DNA from: Chloroflexota bacterium
GTDB lineage: Bacteria; Chloroflexota; Limnocylindria; QHBO01
Length of the DNA: 7,449 bases
Assembly (NCBI GenBank): GCA_013820865.1
Contig: JACDHU010000078.1
Span: forward strand, 1-7,449
Direction: 5' to 3'
The position numbers were made by a program, and so were the translations under genes. The notes below the pieces were generated by a model. The model ran no database searches. It was not told the origin of the DNA and saw only the letters and a program-made list of their open reading frames with translations. Shown here piece by piece: positions 1 through 5,721 of this stretch. Each line of letters starts with the position of its first letter. Positions within the stretch are counted from its first letter, which is position 1.

Positions 1-73
1 ACCCAGGTGCGCAGGAAGATCACGAGCGCTACCGTACGCCGATGCCGGATCGCGCCCCACAACCCGACCGCGA

Positions 74-892
74 ATGAGGATGCTGGTCGGCCTCGTGCGC
101 CTCGTCCACCCGGCGCCGACTCTCGCGGTGGTCTTTCTGAGTGCCGCCCTCGGAACGATCCTCATGGCGCAGACACAGCAACCACTCGACTTCCGGCTGG
201 CGCTCACAGTCCTTGCCGTGCTGGGCTCGCAAATTCTGACCGGGGCGCTCAACGACTGGACCGATCGCTCGCGCGACACCTTGGCCCAGCCCTCGAAGCC
301 GATCCCGTCCGGCGCGGTCTCGCCACCGATGGCACTGGCAATGGCCGGCGCTGGCCTGGCGCTGCAGATTGGCGGCTCGCTTCCCCTTGGCCTTGCGCCA
401 ATGACATTGGGCCTGGCGGCATCTGCATCGGCCATCTCGTACAACCTGTGGCTGTCGCGCACGCCGGCCTCGGTTATGCCCTATCTCGTGAGCTTCGGGC
501 TCCTGCCGCTCTGGGTGGCGGCCGGCGTCGGCGTGCCCCTCGATCGTGTCGCGCTCTCTCCCATCCTCGTCGGCCCGTTCGCCGCGGCCGCGCACCTTGC
601 CAACACGCTCCGCGACTTCGACGCCGACGCGACGCTTGGCTCACGAAACCTGGCGCAGGTCCTGGGCCGCCGGATCGCCTTCCGCGTTGGCTGGTCGCTG
701 GCCATGGGAGTCGGGTTGGCGGTGGGATTCGCGCTCAGCCTGGGGGGCACCCTGGAGCCGCCCGGAGTGCTGCTCGGTGTCGTCGGCCTCGCCGCCGTCA
801 CGCAGGGAATCTCTGGCCCACATCGGCTGTGGATGGGAATGCTCGTGGCGGCCGTGTGCTGGACCGCGGCCTGGGCCCTCGCCACCGGGTAG
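74..892 (+). CDS. UbiA-family membrane prenyltransferase
   Basis: The 272-aa protein is almost entirely hydrophobic, with about seven to nine likely membrane segments. It carries both hallmarks of the UbiA superfamily: NDWTDRSRD at residues 60-68 (pattern NxxxDxxxD), followed by KPIPSG at 75-80, and DFDAD at 181-185 (DxxxD) inside NTLRDFDADATLG. These Asp clusters bind the Mg-diphosphate of an isoprenoid donor, which the family transfers to an aromatic or other acceptor in the membrane. The family's usual 'YS..LKRTP' loop reads YNLWLSRTP at 123-131, with Ser where Lys is common. Length is normal for the family. Acceptor and chain length cannot be told from sequence, and no quinone or heme gene lies nearby to settle it. 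Start: ATG 74 (or ATG 80). Neither has a clear Shine-Dalgarno; the frame is open to the left edge but contains no ATG, GTG or TTG, so a start outside the window is possible. Confidence 0.88.
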   Translation: MRMLVGLVRLVHPAPTLAVVFLSAALGTILMAQTQQPLDFRLALTVLAVLGSQILTGALNDWTDRSRDTLAQPSKPIPSGAVSPPMALAMAGAGLALQIGGSLPLGLAPMTLGLAASASAISYNLWLSRTPASVMPYLVSFGLLPLWVAAGVGVPLDRVALSPILVGPFAAAAHLANTLRDFDADATLGSRNLAQVLGRRIAFRVGWSLAMGVGLAVGFALSLGGTLEPPGVLLGVVGLAAVTQGISGPHRLWMGMLVAAVCWTAAWALATG

Positions 893-940
893 TGGCGGAG
901 TCCGGCAGGCCGGGCAGGCCCCCACGTGCCTTATCGACTC

Positions 941-1093
941 CTAGACGACGTCGTCGAGCTCCATCTCGTCGTCATCGGTCTCTTCGGTGACCTTCAGCCA
1001 TACGAAGAGTCCGGCGAGGATGGTGAGCGGGATCACGATCATCGCCGCCACGACTGCCGCGATGCTGATGAGAAGAACTTTGATCGCCTTCAT
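941..1093 (-). CDS. 50-aa single-span membrane protein with acidic C-terminus
   Basis: This small gene encodes 50 residues beginning MKAIKVLLIS. One hydrophobic span covers roughly residues 5-33 (Ile/Val/Ala/Leu rich, with one Pro at 22), flanked by lysines at 2, 5 and 34. A strongly acidic tail, EETDDDEMELDD (37-48), ends in VV. The two N-terminal lysines could allow N-in topology, but Lys34 just after the span makes orientation uncertain. A good Shine-Dalgarno, AGGGAG (1103-1108), lies 9 bases before the ATG and begins two bases past the TAG of the 174-aa gene upstream, so the two are almost certainly co-transcribed. It ends convergently with the UbiA gene, with 48 bases between the stops. 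I do not recognise a family. The clean ribosome binding site, operon placement and coherent membrane composition argue that it is real. Confidence 0.75.
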   Translation of the reverse strand: MKAIKVLLISIAAVVAAMIVIPLTILAGLFVWLKVTEETDDDEMELDDVV

Positions 1094-1102
1094 GAGAAGG
1101 AT

Positions 1103-1108
1103 CTCCCT
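1103..1108 (-). promoter_or_regulatory. Shine-Dalgarno of the 50-aa membrane protein
   Basis: AGGGAG on the minus strand, 9 bases before the ATG at 1093. It decides that this short frame is a gene rather than noise. Confidence 0.7.
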
Positions 1109-1109
1109 G

Positions 1110-1634
1110 CTATGGCGCGCCGCTGGTGTTCGGCGCGGGCTGCTGTCGCTGCTCAGGTGCGGCCTCGATCATAGCCAAGATCTCGTCTTTCGTGAACTCG
1201 GACAACTGGTGCCCGCTGCCGTGCGACCCCGCGACGCCGAAAAGACGCAGGACGAAGGATCCGTCCTGCTCGAACAGGAAGACATCGTGCGCCTTCTGGC
1301 TGTCGACGTAGGCGCCGATGATGCGCATGCCCAGCTCGTAGTAGTTGATGAGGTCCGGAAGCGGGCGATCCCGATCGGCCGAGCCGCGCTTGGCGGCCGA
1401 CGCGTCCATCAGCTCGGCGACCTGCTCATCGGTCATCTCGTACGTGCGCTTGGCGAGCGCGCCGAAGCTGTCCGAGTCATTGCCTCCACCCGGCAGGGCG
1501 AGACCCTGGAGCAGAAACCCGCCTTCCAGCTCGAGAAAGAGCAGCTCCTTGAGCTTCTCGGCGTCGGCGAATGCGCCGACGCTGCGCAGGACCTCTTCCC
1601 AGTCCTGCCGCGGGCTGCCGTCGTAAATGCGCAT
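1110..1634 (-). CDS. 174-aa protein of unknown function made of two repeated modules
   Basis: Soluble-looking protein starting MRIYDGSPRQ. A longer open frame runs upstream, but ATG 1634 is chosen because GGAGGA (1646-1651) lies 11 bases before it and a promoter-like pair sits just beyond. The protein contains the same module twice. Residues 17-43 (RSVGAFADAEKLKELLFLEL onward) align without gaps to 104-130 (RIIGAYVDSQKAHDVFLFEQ onward), with R, G, A, D, K, E, G, F and L identical and most other positions conservative. Helical segments MTDEQVAELMDAS (67-79) and FTKDEILAMIEAA (147-159) then match after a 7-residue gap. Each module looks like a helix, a beta hairpin and a second helix. The tail is Gln/Pro/Ala rich. 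No catalytic motif or export signal is visible and I do not recognise the family. It is the first gene of a two-gene unit with the 50-aa membrane protein. Confidence 0.8.
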   Translation of the reverse strand: MRIYDGSPRQDWEEVLRSVGAFADAEKLKELLFLELEGGFLLQGLALPGGGNDSDSFGALAKRTYEMTDEQVAELMDASAAKRGSADRDRPLPDLINYYELGMRIIGAYVDSQKAHDVFLFEQDGSFVLRLFGVAGSHGSGHQLSEFTKDEILAMIEAAPEQRQQPAPNTSGAP

Positions 1635-1680
1635 GGGCTCGCGCGTCCTCCGCTCCGCTGTCCCTCCGATGGTCGGTCCG

Positions 1681-1708
1681 AGCATACCGTCCGGATCAGT
1701 CAGGTCAA
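1681..1708 (-). promoter_or_regulatory. Sigma70-like promoter for the 174-aa/50-aa gene pair
   Basis: On the minus strand TTGACC (1703-1708) and TATGCT (1681-1686) are separated by 16 bases, close to the TTGACA/TATAAT consensus. The -35 element overlaps the last codons of the glycosidase gene. Transcription would start near 1675, leaving a leader of about 40 bases that contains the GGAGGA ribosome site. It would uncouple this pair from the pseudouridine operon upstream, although read-through remains possible because no terminator is visible between them. Confidence 0.55.
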
Positions 1709-2611
1709 GGCCGATGCGACTCGACCCGCCGTGCGCGCATTGTTGACGATGAGCCCGATGTTCACGCTGAGCGTCCGACCTCCCGAGGCGCGCGCAAGAA
1801 ATCCGAGCAGGTGCGGCGTCACCGCGCCGCCGGTGATACCACGCGTTTCGGCATCGCGGAGCGCGTCGGTGATCCACGCGTTCACCTCTTCGCGATCGAT
1901 GGCCAGGTCGGAGGGCGGCGGCTGGACGATGAGCATGCCACCCCCGCCCGCGATGGACCGATGCGCCGCGACCGCGGCGGCCGCCTCCCGCGGACCATCC
2001 ACACGGTGTGTGAGCGGCAGGCCGGAACTGGTGCTGTAGAAAGCCGGCAGCTCGTCCACTCCATAGCCGATGACCGGTACCCGCCGCGTCTCCAGCAGCT
2101 CCAGGGTGGCCGGAAGATCGAGGATCGACTTCGCGCCCGAGCTGATGACGGCCACCGGGGTCGCCGCCAGCTCGTCAATGTCACTCGAGATGTCGAAGCT
2201 CCTCCCGGCTCCGCGATGGACGCCGCCGATGCCACCGGTGGCGAAGACGGCGATCCCGGCCAGGTGCGCCGCGCGCATGGTGGCACTCACCGTGGTCGAC
2301 GCGAGCGCGCGCGCCGCCAGGAGCGGGCCGAGGTCGCGCGATCCGGCCTTGGCCACGCGCTGTTGCGGATCGGCCAGGCGTTCGAGCAGAGGACGCATGG
2401 CGCCCACCACCAGCTGGCCCTCGCTGACGACGACGGTCGCGGGAATCGCGCCCGACTCCCGCACCGCCTCCTCCGCCGCGATCGCCGTCTCCAGGTTGTG
2501 GGGCACCGGCAGACCCTGGGCGATGAGAGACGATTCGAGCGCCACGACCGGCCGGCCGGCACCGAGCGCTGCGCGGACCTCGTCGGAGACGGAGAGCCAG
2601 TCGCTACTCAT
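1700..2611 (-). CDS. psuG: Pseudouridine-5'-phosphate glycosidase
   Basis: The 303-aa protein, full length for the family, cleaves the C-C glycosidic bond of pseudouridine 5'-phosphate to uracil and ribose 5-phosphate in the cytoplasm. Family blocks occur in order: ALESSLIAQG (24-33), VAKAGSRDL (86-94), STTVSATM (105-112), VFATGGIGGVHRG (122-134), DISSDIDEL (140-148), SSGAKSILDLPATLELLET (157-175) and GGAVTPHLL with NIGLIVNNA near the C-terminus. By alignment with the E. coli enzyme, Glu26, Lys88, Asp144, Lys161 (the Schiff-base lysine) and Asn284 fit its catalytic and metal-site residues Glu31, Lys93, Asp149, Lys166 and Asn289; all are five positions earlier, an internally consistent shift. 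ATG 2611 shares its A with the TGA of the upstream kinase (TGATG); a GTG one codon earlier is an alternative. There is no strong Shine-Dalgarno, so translation is probably coupled. Last gene of a three-gene operon. Confidence 0.95.
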   Translation of the reverse strand: MSSDWLSVSDEVRAALGAGRPVVALESSLIAQGLPVPHNLETAIAAEEAVRESGAIPATVVVSEGQLVVGAMRPLLERLADPQQRVAKAGSRDLGPLLAARALASTTVSATMRAAHLAGIAVFATGGIGGVHRGAGRSFDISSDIDELAATPVAVISSGAKSILDLPATLELLETRRVPVIGYGVDELPAFYSTSSGLPLTHRVDGPREAAAAVAAHRSIAGGGGMLIVQPPPSDLAIDREEVNAWITDALRDAETRGITGGAVTPHLLGFLARASGGRTLSVNIGLIVNNARTAGRVASALT

Positions 2612-3474
2612 CACGGTGCGGAGGCACCGCGTTCACCGGCCACGAATGCCTGCGCGCCGCGGGTGCGCGTCACGGCACCGGCGTAGGCGGTTGCTTCGTT
2701 GAGCGCGGCTTCCAGGACGTCGGCGGACGGCGGCCACGGAACAGCGCTCAGCCGATCCACCAACGCAGCCGCGAAGGCGTCGCCGGCGCCGGTCGTGTCG
2801 ACGGCCGGCGGCCCGGCCGGCGTAGCAACCGTGACGTCCAGCGCACCGATGCACGCCCGCGCACCGCCGGCATGGGTGACGACGCGACCGATAGGGACGG
2901 CGCCAGCATCAAGGCGGGTGGCCTCGTCGGTATTAAGGATGAGGAGGTCGGGCCGCAATGTCGCTGCCGCGGATCGCCAGGCGGCGACCGTGTCCTCGGG
3001 GACCGCACACCCGACCAGAACGCGACGTGCCTGATGCGCGGCGACGGCTCGGACGAAGGCGCCAGCATCAGGCTCGAGCAGGAGGTAGCCGGACACGATC
3101 AGCCAGGCTGCATCGTCTCGCAGCGCATCGGTCGCCTTGGCGGCGAAGGAGGTGCGATGGCTCATCATGGTGCGCTCACCTTGCTCATCGGCCAGGATCA
3201 CGACCGTGCCGGTCACGGTGGCCGGCACTGCGGCGAACTCCACCCCTTCAGCTTCCAATGCGGCGCGAACCAGCTGGCCCGCCGTGTCGTCCGCGAGCGA
3301 GCAGACGAGCGTGACCTCCACCCCGCGACGTGCCAGGCGAAGCGCGATGTTGGCGCCCTGTCCTCCGGGACCGAGGAAGATGTCGGCCGGAACGTCCGCA
3401 CCGGGGCGCATCGGATCATGCGGGCAAGTGAAGACGTCGAGCAATGCGTCGCCCACCACCGTGACACGCGGCAT
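2611..3474 (-). CDS. psuK: PfkB-family carbohydrate kinase, probable pseudouridine kinase
   Basis: The 287-aa protein has the ribokinase/PfkB fold signatures: MPRVTVVGDALLDVF at the N-terminus, GPGGQGANIALRLARRG (35-51, signature 1), NTDEATRL (181-188) and DTTGAGDAFAAAL (226-238, signature 2). Asp232 in GAGD is the expected catalytic base, next to the anion hole. The family phosphorylates sugars or nucleosides with ATP, and sequence alone does not name the substrate. The assignment to pseudouridine rests on the one-base TGATG overlap with psuG, which uses pseudouridine 5'-phosphate. Ribose, adenosine or another ribonucleoside remain possible. ATG 3474 likewise overlaps the TGA of the DUF2203 gene (TGATG), with no separate Shine-Dalgarno, so all three products are probably made in linked amounts. 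The residues before this ATG belong to the overlapping gene and are not part of the protein. Confidence 0.88.
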   Translation of the reverse strand: MPRVTVVGDALLDVFTCPHDPMRPGADVPADIFLGPGGQGANIALRLARRGVEVTLVCSLADDTAGQLVRAALEAEGVEFAAVPATVTGTVVILADEQGERTMMSHRTSFAAKATDALRDDAAWLIVSGYLLLEPDAGAFVRAVAAHQARRVLVGCAVPEDTVAAWRSAAATLRPDLLILNTDEATRLDAGAVPIGRVVTHAGGARACIGALDVTVATPAGPPAVDTTGAGDAFAAALVDRLSAVPWPPSADVLEAALNEATAYAGAVTRTRGAQAFVAGERGASAP

Positions 3475-3866
3475 CAGAGCGGACGTCGCGAGGCGTAGCC
3501 CTCGCGCGTGGTGTGCCAGAAGGCGAGCTCCGGATCTTCCAGGCGCCAGCACAGCCAGGCCCGTTCGTCATCGCGAACGGTCGGGATATCGACCAGGCCG
3601 GCCTCAAGATCCCGGACGACGACCCCGAGCGAGTGCAGGTGCCCAAGCAGGGCATCCGCCAGGGAACGATGCTCCGCTGTTGCCGCCTCGAACCGTTCTC
3701 GCGCGCGATCGTCCGACGTATCATCAATCCCGTCCAGGCTGTGGTGCAGTGCGACATGCGCGGCCTCGGCTCGGTGCCGTTCCACCGCCAGCTGCAGCAG
3801 CGTGCCGCGAATCTGCGGCACGAGCGCGCGTGCCTCGGTGACGCTGTAGATCGGTCCGTCCTCCAT
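3474..3866 (-). CDS. DUF2203 family protein
   Basis: The 130-aa protein matches the DUF2203 pattern. It has a short N-terminal segment, YSVTEARALVPQIRG (7-21), a long charged helical middle (about 22-80, probable coiled coil with many His, Arg and Glu), and the diagnostic C-terminal block: DLEAGLVDIP (86-95), RAWLCWRLEDPELAFWH (102-118) and REGYASRRPL at the end. The family is small, cytoplasmic and uncharacterised; some databases attach a metal-related label, but no function is established to my knowledge. It is the first gene of the operon and is joined to the kinase by a TGATG overlap. ATG 3866 is chosen because the conserved region begins right after it, although the frame is open further upstream. 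There is no Shine-Dalgarno; a TACCAT hexamer 8 bases before the ATG suggests a leaderless transcript. Confidence 0.85.
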   Translation of the reverse strand: MEDGPIYSVTEARALVPQIRGTLLQLAVERHRAEAAHVALHHSLDGIDDTSDDRARERFEAATAEHRSLADALLGHLHSLGVVVRDLEAGLVDIPTVRDDERAWLCWRLEDPELAFWHTTREGYASRRPL

Positions 3867-3874
3867 GGACCGTG

Positions 3875-3880
3875 ATGGTA
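3875..3880 (-). promoter_or_regulatory. Putative -10 element of the DUF2203-psuK-psuG operon
   Basis: TACCAT on the minus strand fits the TAnnnT core of a -10 box and lies 8 bases before ATG 3866. That geometry gives a leaderless or nearly leaderless mRNA, consistent with the missing Shine-Dalgarno. No convincing -35 is visible. A six-base match is weak by itself; the support is the position. Confidence 0.35.
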
Positions 3881-3881
3881 G

Positions 3882-3890
3882 TGCTAGGAT
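3882..3890 (+). promoter_or_regulatory. Extended -10 promoter of the ureohydrolase gene
   Basis: TGCTAGGAT fits the extended -10 consensus TGnTAnnnT, which can work without a good -35 (none is seen about 17 bases upstream). The start would be near 3897, giving a leader of about 67 bases that contains the GGAGGTGA site before ATG 3964. It lies only 4 bases from the opposing -10-like element, so the two promoters would be back to back. Confidence 0.45.
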
Positions 3891-3942
3891 CGCAATCCGA
3901 ATGGGCCTGCTCCGCATCGCGACGGCGCCCCTTGGAACCGCC

Positions 3943-3950
3943 GGAGGTGA
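3943..3950 (+). promoter_or_regulatory. Shine-Dalgarno GGAGGTGA of the ureohydrolase gene
   Basis: GGAGGTGA is an eight-base match to the anti-Shine-Dalgarno, ending 13 bases before ATG 3964. The spacing is somewhat long, but no other in-frame start fits it better. A second candidate, GGAG at 3985-3988, sits 8 bases before ATG 3997. Confidence 0.5.
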
Positions 3951-3963
3951 CGCGCGAGGCGCC

Positions 3964-5019
3964 ATGACCGACGAGACGCGCCGCGGAGCACGCGGCATGA
4001 ACGACGAGTCCCCGCCCGGGGCTGACCCGTACACCGCCTACGACGACTTCAACCTGCCCAGCTACGTCGGCCTGCCCAGCTTCCAGAAGCTTCCGTGGGT
4101 GACCGATGCGGACGCGCTCGCCGCGCGCGCGCCCGACGTGGCGATCGTCGGCGCCCCGTTCGATGACGCGGTCAGCCATCGGCCCGGTGCCCGCTTCGGC
4201 CCGCGCGCGATCCGGCAGGCCAGCTACCACTCGGGCTCCATCAACTCGCTGGCGCTCGGAATCGAGCCGTACGACTGGCTCGACGTGGTCGATGCCGGCG
4301 ACGCGCCGGTGACACCCATGGACGTCGAGCGAGCGCACGCCGTGATCGAGCGCAAGGTGCTCGAGGTCGCGCGATCCGGCGCGATTCCCATCATCCTCGG
4401 CGGCGACCACTCGATCACGTACCCATCGGCTAGCGCCGTCGCCGCGGCCGTCGCCCCGCGCCGCCTTGGCGTCGTGCACTTCGACGCGCATGCCGATGCC
4501 GCCAACGCGACCTGGGGCAACCTGCGCTCTCACGGCGCGCCCATGCGACGGCTGATCGAGTCGGGCGCGGTGGCGGGGCGCAACTTCGTGCAGGTCGGCC
4601 TGCGCGGCTACTGGCCCGGCCCGGAGACGCTGGAGTGGATGGCCGAACAGGGCATGCGCTGGCACCTCATGACCGAGATCGAGGAGCGCGGAGCTGAGGC
4701 GGTCGTGGCCGACGCCATCGCCCAGGCGCTCGACGGGCCGGAGGTGATCTACCTGTCAGTGGACATCGATGTCATCGATCCCGGCATGGCACCCGGAACT
4801 GGTACGCCCGAACCCGGCGGCATGCTCACCCGCGAGCTGCTGCGCGCGATCCGCCAGGTCGTCGGGAGCGTTGAGCTCGCCGCCATGGACGTCGTCGAGG
4901 TCGCTCCGCCGTTCGACCACGCCGAGGTGACCGCCGCGGCGGCGCATCGGTGCGTACTCGAGGCGATCAGTGCCCTGGCGGCTCGACGACGTGACGCGGG
5001 CGGCTCTCCGCGCCGCTGA
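3964..5019 (+). CDS. Agmatinase-type ureohydrolase (arginase/agmatinase family)
   Basis: From ATG 3964 the protein has 351 residues. The ureohydrolase core is complete: VGAPFDDAVSHRPGARFGPRAI (split by eye at 62-83), GGDHS (146-150), HFDAHADA (172-179), SHGAPMRRLIESG (189-201), SVDIDVIDP (265-273), APGTGTPEPGG (276-286) and DVVEVAPPFDHAEVTAAAAH. The six expected ligands of the two-metal site are present: His149, Asp174, His176, Asp178, Asp267 and Asp269. The family hydrolyses a guanidino group to urea plus an amine, in the cytoplasm. The TPEPGG and SHG.P.R blocks favour the agmatinase/guanidinobutyrase side over arginase, but the substrate (agmatine to putrescine, guanidinobutyrate, or another guanidino compound) is not fixed by sequence. 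Start is uncertain: 3964 has GGAGGTGA upstream, 3997 gives a 340-aa version, and ATG 3865 and 3901 are less likely. The stop is 3 bases from that of the convergent next gene. Confidence 0.92.
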   Translation: MTDETRRGARGMNDESPPGADPYTAYDDFNLPSYVGLPSFQKLPWVTDADALAARAPDVAIVGAPFDDAVSHRPGARFGPRAIRQASYHSGSINSLALGIEPYDWLDVVDAGDAPVTPMDVERAHAVIERKVLEVARSGAIPIILGGDHSITYPSASAVAAAVAPRRLGVVHFDAHADAANATWGNLRSHGAPMRRLIESGAVAGRNFVQVGLRGYWPGPETLEWMAEQGMRWHLMTEIEERGAEAVVADAIAQALDGPEVIYLSVDIDVIDPGMAPGTGTPEPGGMLTRELLRAIRQVVGSVELAAMDVVEVAPPFDHAEVTAAAAHRCVLEAISALAARRRDAGGSPRR

Positions 5020-5022
5020 TCG

Positions 5023-5640
5023 TCAACCGCCGACCTTGCGGAAGGTCGTGATGGCGACCGCGTCGCCATTGCGCGTCGCGGTCAACGTGTACTCACCGGC
5101 CGGCAGGCCGCCGGCTTGGAACGTCGTGTAGTAGTACCCATCGCCGCTGCCCTGGAGCGTGTACGCACCGCCAGGGATGGTGCCGGACGGCCCGTCCAGG
5201 ATCGCGTTATAACTATCACCGGCGCTCGCATCGGTGAAGCGCACGAGCGCGGTGAAGGTGCCGGCGCTGGGCGGAAGATCGCCCAGCTCTCCGTTGCAGG
5301 TCGGGCCCGAGATCGAGCGACACGCGAGCACCTCGGCGCCTCCAACGGCCACCGGCTCGGGGGTCGGCGCGGGAGTCGGATCCGCGGTCGCGGTCGGTGC
5401 CGGAGTCGGCGTTGAGGTCGGATTCAACGTCGCGGTTGGGATCGGCGTAAAGGACCGAGTGGGGATCGGTTCGGGCGTTGGCGAGATGATCACGCCGTCG
5501 GGCTGTCCGGCGACGATCGAGGGGGTCGCATCAGAGCCTGCCTGGGGCTCGTCGTCGCGAGGGAAGAAAATGAAACCTGCGATCAACAGGAGGAGCAGGG
5601 CGACCGGAAGGCGCACCTGCTCGAAGATGCGGCGGGACAT
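5023..5640 (-). CDS. Membrane-anchored protein with Thr/Pro stalk and C-terminal beta domain
   Basis: The 205-aa protein starts MSRRIFEQVR. One hydrophobic segment (about 11-26, LPVALLLLLIAGFIFF) after basic residues predicts a signal anchor with the C-terminus outside. A low-complexity stalk rich in Pro, Thr and Ala follows (about 53-96, with TSTPTPAPTATADPTPAPTP-like repeats). The folded C-terminal domain (about 103-205) has two cysteines (107 and 115) that may form a disulfide, then beta-rich sequence ending in TTFQAGGLPAGEYTLTATRN (172-191) and GDAVAITTF. This end is clearly related to the C-terminus of the gene upstream, so the pair arose by duplication or domain sharing. The role is unknown; surface display or binding is only inferred. 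ATG 5640 is preferred, with a weak AGGA 12 bases before it. A TTG at 5694 would add a Gly/Pro-rich leader and is less likely. Confidence 0.8.
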   Translation of the reverse strand: MSRRIFEQVRLPVALLLLLIAGFIFFPRDDEPQAGSDATPSIVAGQPDGVIISPTPEPIPTRSFTPIPTATLNPTSTPTPAPTATADPTPAPTPEPVAVGGAEVLACRSISGPTCNGELGDLPPSAGTFTALVRFTDASAGDSYNAILDGPSGTIPGGAYTLQGSGDGYYYTTFQAGGLPAGEYTLTATRNGDAVAITTFRKVGG

Positions 5641-5662
5641 GATGACGCCGGTTCCTGCAGGT

Positions 5663-5689
5663 CCCGGGCCACCCGGGCCACCCGGGCCA
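5663..5689. repeat. Three perfect 9-bp tandem repeats in an intergenic gap
   Basis: CCCGGGCCA occurs three times head to tail (5663-5671, 5672-5680, 5681-5689). More diverged copies of the same unit follow up to about 5712. The unit contains the palindrome CCCGGG, so RNA from either strand could fold strongly. On the minus-strand transcript it lies between the stop of the zinc-ribbon gene and the start of the 205-aa gene. No T-run follows, so it is not a canonical terminator. Confidence 0.85.
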
Positions 5690-5721
5690 GCCAACCGGAC
5701 CAGCCACCCGGGGAGGACGGG

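Noticed and set aside
1..73. Possible start of a divergent minus-strand gene (a hydrophobic frame reading AIRHRRTVALVIFLRTW toward the left edge).
   Set aside because: Only about 20 codons are visible, the start would be TTG or GTG, and no ribosome site is seen. Too short to call.
902..913. CCGGC-AG-GCCGG inverted repeat between the UbiA gene and the 50-aa gene, as a terminator.
   Set aside because: The loop would be two bases and no T-run follows on either strand.
1635..1877. Upstream extension of the 174-aa protein to about 255 residues.
   Set aside because: The extra part overlaps the C-terminal coding region of psuG, and the promoter and GGAGGA site point to ATG 1634.
1571..2702. Long plus-strand open frames across psuG.
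   Set aside because: They are complements of a well-supported gene, with Arg/Ser/Pro-rich content and no domain pattern.
3475..3552. Longer kinase start upstream of 3474.
   Set aside because: It would lie wholly inside the DUF2203 gene in another frame. The PfkB N-terminal motif begins right at ATG 3474.
3724..4665. Long open frame antisense to the ureohydrolase (about 313 codons).
   Set aside because: Arg/Ala/Gly/His-rich composition typical of the complement of high-GC coding DNA, with no motif. The plus-strand frame has a complete family signature.
5641..5694. TTG 5694 start adding a Gly/Pro collagen-like leader to the 205-aa protein.
   Set aside because: ATG 5640 puts basic residues directly before the membrane anchor as expected. 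The Gly/Pro stretch is just the DNA repeat read in frame.
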